Assembly: GCA_007125835.1 (NCBI GenBank)
Contig: SLCJ01000404.1
Span: 1-7,401 of the forward strand
DNA length: 7,401 nt
Direction: 5' to 3'
DNA from: Verrucomicrobiales bacterium
GTDB lineage: Bacteria; Verrucomicrobiota; Verrucomicrobiia; Verrucomicrobiales; SLCJ01
Part shown: piece after piece, positions 1 through 5,564 of the stretch
How positions within the stretch are numbered: the first letter of the stretch is position 1
How the letters are laid out: the number at the start of each line of letters is the position of its first letter
Program-made: the position numbers and the translations under genes
Notes under the pieces: model-generated
The model's database searches: none
The model's input: the letters and a program-made list of their open reading frames with translations, nothing else
What the model was told of the DNA's origin: nothing

Positions 1-327
1 TCGGAGCTGGCGCGCCCGGCCCATGAGCACACCCTTTACCTCTTAGACGAGCCTACCACCGGCCTCCATCCCGACGACACGCGGGTTCTGCTAGACAACC
101 TCATCCGGCTCCGCAACCTCGGACACACGGTGGTGGTGATTGAGCACAATCCCTTGATCCTCCGTGCCGCCGACTGGCTGATCGAAACGGGCCCTGGGGC
201 AGGACCGCTTGGGGGTGAAATCATTGCCGCCGCCCCACCCGAGGAAGTCGCCGCCCTCGACCACTCCCCCACCGCTCCATTCCTGAAAACAGGCCACATT
301 CATGTATCGGAGCGGAAAGGATCGTAA
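1..327 (+). CDS. uvrA: UvrA excinuclease ABC subunit A, C-terminal fragment
   Basis: Only the last 108 codons lie in the window; the reading frame is open from base 1 and ends at TAA 325-327. UvrA is the cytoplasmic damage-recognition ATPase of nucleotide excision repair, acting with UvrB. The visible part is the end of the second ABC ATPase domain: Walker B plus D-loop 'LYLLDEPTTGLHPDD' (bases about 34-78), the H-loop strand 'TVVVIEHNP' (about 127-153), then 'ADWLIETGPGAG..GGEI', the glycine-rich tail typical of UvrA, and 'PEEVAA...PFL'. In the usual tail the residue before the GP motif region is Asp (IDLGP); here it is 'IETGP', a mild deviation. The gene is complete at its 3' end and overlaps the convergent glycosyltransferase gene by 28 bases. 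Some bacteria carry UvrA paralogues, so the fragment could belong to a paralogue rather than the main UvrA. Confidence 0.93.
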   Translation, partial: SELARPAHEHTLYLLDEPTTGLHPDDTRVLLDNLIRLRNLGHTVVVIEHNPLILRAADWLIETGPGAGPLGGEIIAAAPPEEVAALDHSPTAPFLKTGHIHVSERKGS

Positions 328-1496
328 ATGCGTCCTTTCCACTGGATCTTTCCGGCCCGACTCAGCCGCCAGCTATTCAGGGCAATCAGCATCGCGAGCG
401 CATAGGCAAACGGATGCAACACCACGCTCCACCACGAAGTGCGAAAGCGCAGCGCAAGCACGGTGCGAATCAGCAGGATCACCGCGATCTGCGCCACCAC
501 CCACTCGCGACCCGCAAGCGGCAATATCACAAACAAAAAAGGCAGCACAAAAACAGCTGCCTGAAACACGCCAAAGGCGACAAACGAAAACCCATTCCTC
601 TCGAACACAGGCCGCACGTTCTTACTAAAGCCGGACCACACCTCGGCAAATGACCTATACATGCGGCAGCGCACCAAGCCGGACGAATCCGCATTCACCA
701 GCCTGGCTCCCTTGCCCGTGTCGGCCATGATCCGGCGTCCTATCGCCACGTCTTCGACCAAGTGATCGCGCACCGCCTCGTGTCCGCCCGCCCGCTCGTA
801 GGCATCGCGGGTGAAAAGCATAAATTGCCCGTTTGCCGCCCCGAATGACGCCATCCTCCGGGGCCCAAGCCGGGCAGCCACTTCAGGAAACCTCAGAAAC
901 CCTCGCACCATAGCCTGCGGCAGAAACACATGCGTAAGGATGTAAAGCAATGGAACCACCAAGCGTTCGGACCATGATCCTGTTTTTTGCCATGGCCAGG
1001 CTGAGAGAAGGCTCGCCCGCTCCTTCACCGCAAGTTCCACAGCGGCGGACACCGCGCCGGGATCGTGAATTGTATCGGCGTCTGTGAACAGCAGCCACTG
1101 GCCCTGCGCCTGACCGGCGAGTTGGTGGCATGCCCAGGGTTTGCCGGCCCAGCCCTGCGGAAGATCCACACCACGTATCCATTTCAAACGCGCCTTCGGG
1201 TTCTCCGCCGTTTCCACAAAACCGCATCGCTCCAAAACAGCCGCGGTATCGTCTTCGGAGCGGTCGTCGAGCACGATCACCTCAAGCTGCGGATAGTCCT
1301 GCGCGGCAAGCGAACGCACGCAGGCTTCGATGTTTGCCTCCTCATTGCGCGCCGGCACCAGGAGGGACACCATACCATGGTCCGCCACCCGCCCTGGCCG
1401 CAATCGGGGAAACAGCATCAGGTTGGCGAGACTGGCGAGAAAAAGCCAGACCAGCAAAGCGAGCACCGCCAATTGATACCATTCGATCCAGCTCAT
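300..1496 (-). CDS. Membrane GT2 glycosyltransferase, CrtQ/CruC/HpnB-like
   Basis: 398-residue family 2 glycosyltransferase, predicted to transfer a sugar from a nucleotide donor to a lipid-like acceptor at the cytoplasmic membrane face. Order: N-terminal membrane segment (residues about 7-29), GT-A domain opening with 'VSLLVPARNEEANI' (43-56), nucleotide-binding 'VLDDRS' (75-80), 'LPQGWAGKPWAC' (112-123), the DXD metal motif 'TDADT' (138-142), the catalytic-base candidate 'VEDVAIG' (247-253, ED at 248-249), then three C-terminal hydrophobic segments (about 305-375). The LPxGW.GK.WA motif and the terminal membrane helices are shared by CrtQ, CruC and hopanoid-associated HpnB proteins; I cannot choose between them. 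The ATG at 1496 overlaps the stop of the upstream acyltransferase gene as ATGA, indicating translational coupling; it is the last gene of the operon. The stop at 300-302 lies inside the end of uvrA on the other strand. Sugar donor and acceptor are unknown. Confidence 0.88.
   Translation of the reverse strand: MSWIEWYQLAVLALLVWLFLASLANLMLFPRLRPGRVADHGMVSLLVPARNEEANIEACVRSLAAQDYPQLEVIVLDDRSEDDTAAVLERCGFVETAENPKARLKWIRGVDLPQGWAGKPWACHQLAGQAQGQWLLFTDADTIHDPGAVSAAVELAVKERASLLSAWPWQKTGSWSERLVVPLLYILTHVFLPQAMVRGFLRFPEVAARLGPRRMASFGAANGQFMLFTRDAYERAGGHEAVRDHLVEDVAIGRRIMADTGKGARLVNADSSGLVRCRMYRSFAEVWSGFSKNVRPVFERNGFSFVAFGVFQAAVFVLPFLFVILPLAGREWVVAQIAVILLIRTVLALRFRTSWWSVVLHPFAYALAMLIALNSWRLSRAGKIQWKGRIYDPFRSDT
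314..340. other. Stem-loop with the uvrA stop codon in its loop
   Basis: GGAAAGGA at 314-321 and TCCTTTCC at 333-340 are perfect 8-base inverted repeats around an 11-base loop that contains the uvrA TAA (325-327). The same left arm can alternatively pair with GATCTTTCCG at 345-354 with one bulged base. No T-run follows on either strand, so it is not a classic intrinsic terminator; it may protect or end the uvrA transcript. On the minus strand it lies inside the last codons of the glycosyltransferase. Confidence 0.35.
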
Positions 1497-2212
1497 GAGT
1501 CGCGCTCTTTACGCCCGGAGCCCCCATGGCGACGCCCCGGCAAGCGCGCCCACCAATTTTCATGGATCGAACGCCCGCTCCACAGCGCGCGATACCGGGC
1601 TGTTCCGCCGAGGGAGTGCCAGTCGTGGTGAAGCTGCTTAATGAGTCCCGCCATCGCCTTCTCGACGGCAGACACCAATGGTGCGCCGCTTCCGCGAAGT
1701 GCGGTTCCAGCTAGCACCCACACCTCGGGCCGCGAGCCCTCGCGAAATCCGTAGTGAAAAGCCATCGGCACCACCGCCGGCCTGGTGCGTCGGGCCAGCT
1801 CGCCCAGGCCTCGCCGCAACTTCGGCGGGGCTCCCCCTTGCAGCCCCATCACACCCTCTGGGAAGTAAAACAAACCCGCGCCAGGCTCTTCGAGAAACGA
1901 TATCAAGGCGGAAAAACTGCGACGCAACGCCCCGGGTGTCCTTGGGTCGATTCCAATCGCACCGGCGGCACGAAACCAGGGATATCGCTCGAGCTGGCGC
2001 TCCTCCTGGGCGACGGCAAACCGGCGGCCCGGCAGCTCGTCCATCAGGCAGAGCGCGACGAAACCATCCCACCAATTGGTGTGGTTCGGGCAGAGGAGCA
2101 GCGGGCTGCCCAGTCCACCCTGCCCGCGCAACCCCCGCACCCGCAACGCCGCAAAACGCCGCCGCGCGGCTCGGCGAATCAGCGCATGCTGCAGGGAGCC
2201 GGAAACATTCAT
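1493..2212 (-). CDS. PlsC-like (lysophospholipid/glycolipid) acyltransferase
   Basis: 239-residue member of the PlsC/LPLAT acyltransferase family, which moves a fatty acyl group from acyl-CoA or acyl-ACP to a hydroxyl on a lipid or glycoside. Seen: motif I 'NHTNWWD' (residues 43-49, the HX4D catalytic motif), a 'PWFRAAGAIGID' block (78-89) and motif III 'FPEG' (117-120, followed by VMG rather than the usual TRS). The N-terminus is basic, with no clear signal peptide or long membrane helix, and the protein is about as long as a minimal single-domain PlsC. The NHxxWWDG form resembles CruD-type carotenoid acyltransferases more than housekeeping PlsC, but this is a soft call. ATG 2212 overlaps the hldD stop (ATGA), and its own stop overlaps the glycosyltransferase start (ATGA), so the three genes are translationally coupled. 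No good Shine-Dalgarno precedes its ATG, in keeping with coupling. The glycosyltransferase neighbour suggests it acylates a glycosylated product. Confidence 0.88.
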   Translation of the reverse strand: MNVSGSLQHALIRRAARRRFAALRVRGLRGQGGLGSPLLLCPNHTNWWDGFVALCLMDELPGRRFAVAQEERQLERYPWFRAAGAIGIDPRTPGALRRSFSALISFLEEPGAGLFYFPEGVMGLQGGAPPKLRRGLGELARRTRPAVVPMAFHYGFREGSRPEVWVLAGTALRGSGAPLVSAVEKAMAGLIKQLHHDWHSLGGTARYRALWSGRSIHENWWARLPGRRHGGSGRKERDS

Positions 2213-3249
2213 CTGACGCTGCGGTTCTCCGGCTCGTCGCCGAGGTGACGTCCGGTTTCGAGATAGTTGGACACGTAGTCCGTGACGGCAGTGGCCAGCG
2301 GGGTAAGCTCGCGATCATAACCGGATGCTCGCAACCGACTGATATCCGCCTCGGTGAAATACTGATATTTCCCGCGAAGATGCTCCGGCATATCGATGTA
2401 GTCGATCTCGACAGGTCTTCCGAGAGCGTGAAAAATCGGTGTGACCAGATCGCGCCATGTCCGCGCCTGGCCGGACCCGAGATTGTAGAGCCCTCCGGCC
2501 ATCGGCGAGCGTGCCAGGTGCAGTGTCATGTCCACAGCGTCCTTCACATAGAGAAAATCGCGCATCTGGCAGCCATCGAGGTAATCAGGGTGGTGGCTTT
2601 TGAACAGGGAAACACGGCCGCTGCGGCGAATCTCTTCATGCGCCTTGTGCACCACACTTCGCATCTCCCCCTTGTGGTGCTCATTCGGGCCGAACACGTT
2701 GAAATATTTCAATCCGACCATCCGCTTCAACAAGCCCTCGCGGAGAGCCCATAGATCAAACAAATGTTTGCTATAGCCGTAGGCATTAAGCGGGCGCAGC
2801 GCATCCAGCTCGGCGTCGCCATCGGCCATCCCGGCGGAGCCGTCGCCGTAGGTGGCCGCCGACGAGGCATACACAAACCGGGCCCCACGCTCCAGCGCCC
2901 ACGCGGCCAGCTCACGGGTATAGGCGAAATTGTTCCGCATAAGGTAGCCGGCATCGCGCTCGGTGGTCGACGAGCAGGCCCCCATGTGCAGCACCTGCGA
3001 CACCCCATCGAGCACGCCGCTGCCATTGCGCAGCGCCTCGGCGAGTTCGTCGGCGTCGAGATATTCGTGAAACCGCAGCGATGCGAGGTTGCGCCACTTG
3101 GCATCCTCGCCGAGGCGGTCGCAGAGGATGAGGTTGTCGTGGCCCTCGCGGTTGAGTCTCCAGGCGAGGGCGCTGCCGATCATGCCGGCGGCTCCGGTAA
3201 TCAAAATGCGTTTTTCCTTTTTGCGGGTCATGGGTTTGAGCGGCAACAT
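2209..3249 (-). CDS. hldD: ADP-L-glycero-D-manno-heptose 6-epimerase HldD
   Basis: NAD(P)-dependent short-chain dehydrogenase/epimerase that converts ADP-D-glycero-D-manno-heptose to the L-glycero form, the activated heptose used in lipopolysaccharide cores. Seen: Rossmann motif 'ILITGAAGMIGS' near the N-terminus, 'HMGACSSTTERD', 'YASSAATYGDG', the active-site 'NAYGYSKHLFD' (YxxxK), 'KYFNVFGPNEHHKGEMRSV' and 'LRGKYQYFTEADISRLRASGYD'. These blocks match Escherichia coli HldD closely and in order, so the assignment is firm. The frame is open to a TTG at 3273. I chose ATG 3249 because AGGA lies 6 bases upstream; ATG 3231, giving 'MTRKKEKRILITGAAG', is the alternative with a length closer to the family. 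From 3249 the protein has 346 residues, a little longer than E. coli HldD (310), mainly through the N-terminal extension and a few extra residues before 'RDFLYVKD'. It follows the EboF-like gene by 31 bases and overlaps the acyltransferase start by 4 bases. No other heptose gene is in the window. Confidence 0.93.
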   Translation of the reverse strand: MLPLKPMTRKKEKRILITGAAGMIGSALAWRLNREGHDNLILCDRLGEDAKWRNLASLRFHEYLDADELAEALRNGSGVLDGVSQVLHMGACSSTTERDAGYLMRNNFAYTRELAAWALERGARFVYASSAATYGDGSAGMADGDAELDALRPLNAYGYSKHLFDLWALREGLLKRMVGLKYFNVFGPNEHHKGEMRSVVHKAHEEIRRSGRVSLFKSHHPDYLDGCQMRDFLYVKDAVDMTLHLARSPMAGGLYNLGSGQARTWRDLVTPIFHALGRPVEIDYIDMPEHLRGKYQYFTEADISRLRASGYDRELTPLATAVTDYVSNYLETGRHLGDEPENRSVR

Positions 3250-3280
3250 GCACTGTCCTGCCGCCGCCGCCAAGCATGAA

Positions 3281-4678
3281 TCACACCATCATTTCCAAAA
3301 GCGCGTCGCACACATCGGTATCGCGGCTCACGCGCGAGGCATTGGTCCCGAGATAAACGGGACGCTCCTCCTCGGGCACCGAGTCCAGCCCGTGGCTGCC
3401 GCGCACGAGCCGACCGTCGATGGGCACGACTTCGAGCAGCCCGCGCAGGCCGAGTTTCTTGCGCAGGAGGAACGAGGCGATCTTCAGCTTCGAAAAACGG
3501 ATCTGCGGGTCGATGAACAACTCCGCCGGGTCGTAGCCGGGCTTGCGGTGGATATCCACCGTGCGCGCAAAGTCCGGGGCCCGAGCGTCATCCACCCAGT
3601 AATAATAACTAAACCATGTACCTGGATCGGCCACCGCGATCCAATCTCCTGCACGGGCGGCCGCCGTTGTCCCGGGTGCCCAGCCCAACTCCTCCGGCGC
3701 AAGCACCGCCGCCACCCCCTCGCACGAAGCCAACACCTCGCGCACCGCCTCGCGGATGGCGGGCCTGTTCACATAGACATGGGCGATCTGATGATCCGCC
3801 ACAGCGAAAGCGGCAGAGGCCCCGGCATCGAGCGTCTCGAGGCCCAGCTCGTCTTTCACCCGCAGCCACCCCTCGCGACGCAGCACCCGGTTCAGCGCCA
3901 CATCGCGATGCACGGCGGAAATTCCGTATTCGGAAAGCACCACCACCTGCACGCCGCGAGAGTCGAAAAAATCGACAAGATCACCGACGACATTGTCGAT
4001 TTTCTCCAGCTCGGAGGGAATCCCCGCCCAACCCGGGCCGTGCGCCTGCAAGGGGTAATCGAGATGTGGGAGATAGACAAGCTGGAGCGTGGGCGACTCC
4101 CGCTCCTCCGTCCAGCGTGCTGCATCAGCAATCCAGGCACTCGACTCAATCCCTGCGGCAGGCCCCCAGAAATGGCGGAAGGGAAACGGTCCGAGAGCAT
4201 CCTCACGCTGCACGGCAAACCTCCAATCCGGCGGCTCGGTATGGATATCAAAAATCTTACGACCATCGGCCGGGTAGAGCGGGCGCGGGGTCATCGAATA
4301 CTCGACTTCAGAATACATGTTATACCACCAAAATGTCTTGGCGGTGGTGGCTTCTGGACGCGATTGGCGCAGCTTGTACCAGATTTTTTCGCCTTTGACC
4401 AACATGTCCGGCTGCTTCCAGAAGCGCACCTCCGCGCTCTCGCGGTCATACCACCCATTGCCGACGATCCCATGGTGCCCGGGCCCGCCACCGGTGAGGA
4501 AGGTCGATTGCGCGCTGCACGTGAGTGCGGGAAAAGTGGGCTTGAAGGATGCGCTGCCGCCGCGCGCGGCGAATGCCACGAGTCTTGGCATGTGTCCGGA
4601 GCGCAAATGCGCGCCACACAAGCCCACCACGTTGATCACCGCGAGTCGATTCTCCTGATTTGTCGGATGTGCTGCCAT
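3281..4678 (-). CDS. EboF-like alkaline phosphatase superfamily protein with degenerate metal site
   Basis: 465-residue protein of the type I phosphodiesterase/nucleotide pyrophosphatase (NPP) branch of the alkaline phosphatase superfamily; it resembles EboF of the 'ebo' cluster, whose members are linked to moving small metabolites such as the scytonemin precursor to the periplasm. Seen: 'INVVGL' (15-20), the NPP-type nucleophile block 'FPALTCSAQSTFLTG' (49-63, Thr53), 'HHGIVGNGWYD' (68-78), 'FWWYNMYS' (116-123), 'PHLDYPLQAHGPG' (204-216), 'VVLSEYGIS' (246-254), 'ARAPDFARTVDIHRKPGYDP' and 'RGSHGLD' near residue 429. No signal peptide is visible, so it is probably cytoplasmic. Compared with NPP enzymes, several metal ligands are replaced (V18, Q211, E250, Y251), while Thr53, D207 and H429 remain. 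A GTG start at 4744 is possible in frame, but ATG 4678 sits 7 bases after a good -10 box and places the conserved core near the N-terminus. First gene of the four-gene operon; other ebo genes are absent from the window. Confidence 0.8.
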   Translation of the reverse strand: MAAHPTNQENRLAVINVVGLCGAHLRSGHMPRLVAFAARGGSASFKPTFPALTCSAQSTFLTGGGPGHHGIVGNGWYDRESAEVRFWKQPDMLVKGEKIWYKLRQSRPEATTAKTFWWYNMYSEVEYSMTPRPLYPADGRKIFDIHTEPPDWRFAVQREDALGPFPFRHFWGPAAGIESSAWIADAARWTEERESPTLQLVYLPHLDYPLQAHGPGWAGIPSELEKIDNVVGDLVDFFDSRGVQVVVLSEYGISAVHRDVALNRVLRREGWLRVKDELGLETLDAGASAAFAVADHQIAHVYVNRPAIREAVREVLASCEGVAAVLAPEELGWAPGTTAAARAGDWIAVADPGTWFSYYYWVDDARAPDFARTVDIHRKPGYDPAELFIDPQIRFSKLKIASFLLRKKLGLRGLLEVVPIDGRLVRGSHGLDSVPEEERPVYLGTNASRVSRDTDVCDALLEMMV

Positions 4679-4680
4679 CG

Positions 4681-4695
4681 CCGCCACTATGGCGG
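4681..4695. repeat. Perfect 6-bp inverted repeat over the minus-strand -10 box
   Basis: CCGCCA at 4681-4686, a 3-base spacer CTA and TGGCGG at 4690-4695 form a perfect palindrome. It covers the predicted -10 hexamer of the EboF-like operon promoter (4686-4691) and ends 2 bases before the start codon. It could be an operator half-site pair, or a small hairpin if transcription starts further upstream. A G+C-rich genome produces such short palindromes by chance, so only its position argues for a role. Confidence 0.3.
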
Positions 4696-4714
4696 AAAGT
4701 CGTGGTCCTGACAA
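4686..4714 (-). promoter_or_regulatory. Predicted sigma70-type promoter of the EboF-like/hldD operon
   Basis: Read on the minus strand: -35 TTGTCA (4714-4709, 5 of 6 with TTGACA), a 17-base spacer, and -10 CATAGT (4691-4686, 4 of 6 with TATAAT). Only 7 bases separate the -10 box from ATG 4678, so transcription would begin at or next to the A of ATG and the mRNA would be leaderless. This also explains why no Shine-Dalgarno precedes this ATG and argues against the GTG start at 4744. Confidence 0.5.
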
Positions 4715-4750
4715 CAGCCCGTCGAATCCGCGCACCAAGCGCACGCGGCC

Positions 4751-4778
4751 TTGCCCCCGTCCTCACATGAGATATACT
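4751..4778 (+). promoter_or_regulatory. Predicted sigma70-type promoter of the secreted CHAT-like protein
   Basis: -35 TTGCCC (4751-4756, 4 of 6 with consensus), a 16-base spacer, and -10 TATACT (4773-4778, 5 of 6). The ATG of the downstream gene begins at 4786, again 7 bases after the -10 box, so the transcript is expected to be leaderless. There is no Shine-Dalgarno sequence in front of the ATG. The box lies in an otherwise G+C-rich stretch, which makes the A+T-rich hexamer stand out. Confidence 0.55.
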
Positions 4779-4785
4779 TTCCCCG

Positions 4786-5547
4786 ATGCGCCTCCTTCCG
4801 TTCTTTTGTCTTGTCGCCATCCTCGGATTCTCTACCGCGCCCCGGGCCGTCGCCGAGACGCCGGGCGGCATCCCAGAGAACACGGCCGCCATTGCCGGTC
4901 TCGAAGGCGAATACCTGATTCTCGTCGGCGGACCCGCGCTGCGCACCCTGGAAAACCTGCGCGTGCCCGAGGACAGGCACGACCGCTGGTGGGCGAACTT
5001 TGTCTCTGCCGCCAACATTCGCACCCGGCAGTTTCACTCCCAGGGCGTGCCTCCTTCTTCCATCACATGGCTGGTATTTCGTCCGGGCTATGAGAGAAGG
5101 GCCATCGAAGAGGGCAACCCCCTCGTTCGTTGGATCGAGGAACTGGCCGGACGGCGCGAGGCCAACCTCATCTGGTTCGCCACTCAGGACGAAATGATCC
5201 AGCACATCAATCACGGCAACAACCGCCGGCGCAACCGCATCGTGTCGTTTGATTTCTTCGGCCACTCAAACAAATACTGCTTCCTGATCGAATACGGTTC
5301 CGAGATCATCGGTGCCTCCTCGGTATGGCTGCACGAAAACGAACTTCGCCGCCTCCGCCGCTCCGCGTTCCACCCTCGGGCCTTTTGCAAGTCATGGGGT
5401 TGCCACACGGCCGAATCCATGAGCCGCCGCTGGCAACAAGTGCTCGGCATGCCGCTGTGGGGTGCCTACGGCAAAACTACCTACGTGCCCACCGGCCAAG
5501 GCAGGCTGCCCGCCCTCGGACGCGAGGCCACCGGCTGGGGCATGTAG
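4786..5547 (+). CDS. Secreted protein of unknown function with caspase/CHAT-like His-Cys pattern
   Basis: 253-residue protein not assigned to a named family. Residues 1-23 form a clear Sec signal peptide: MRLL start, hydrophobic core 'FFCLVAILGF' and an AVA|ET cleavage site after Ala23; so the mature protein is likely periplasmic or secreted. The mature part begins with a strand 'YLILVGG' (43-49), has 'ITWLVFRPGY' (93-102) and 'ANLIWFATQDEM' (126-137), then 'IVSFDFFGHSN' (152-162, His160) and 'KSWGCHTAESM' (202-212, Cys206), followed by 'PLWGAYGKTTYVP'. A His after a hydrophobic strand, then a Cys in a (G/A)C-x-TA setting and a Gly-rich strand is the order found in clan CD cysteine peptidases and CHAT domains. 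This is pattern recognition, not a proven homology. The gene stands alone behind its own promoter, is divergent from the EboF-like operon, and ends 17 bases from the convergent tsaD stop. Confidence 0.8.
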   Translation: MRLLPFFCLVAILGFSTAPRAVAETPGGIPENTAAIAGLEGEYLILVGGPALRTLENLRVPEDRHDRWWANFVSAANIRTRQFHSQGVPPSSITWLVFRPGYERRAIEEGNPLVRWIEELAGRREANLIWFATQDEMIQHINHGNNRRRNRIVSFDFFGHSNKYCFLIEYGSEIIGASSVWLHENELRRLRRSAFHPRAFCKSWGCHTAESMSRRWQQVLGMPLWGAYGKTTYVPTGQGRLPALGREATGWGM

Positions 5548-5564
5548 GAGGATGTAAACGGAAA

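Noticed and set aside
1678..2754. 358-codon open frame on the plus strand opposite the acyltransferase and hldD genes
   Set aside because: It is antisense to two genes with clear catalytic motifs and shows low-complexity composition without any domain.
3089..4711. 540-codon open frame on the plus strand opposite the EboF-like gene and the start of hldD
   Set aside because: It is a mirror frame of strongly supported minus-strand genes in G+C-rich DNA; its product is rich in Arg, His and Pro with no recognisable motif, and it crosses gene boundaries.
4679..4744. N-terminal extension of the EboF-like protein from GTG 4744
   Set aside because: The extra 22 residues lie before the conserved core, would cover the predicted promoter of the gene itself, and would leave only 41 bases to the divergent gene.
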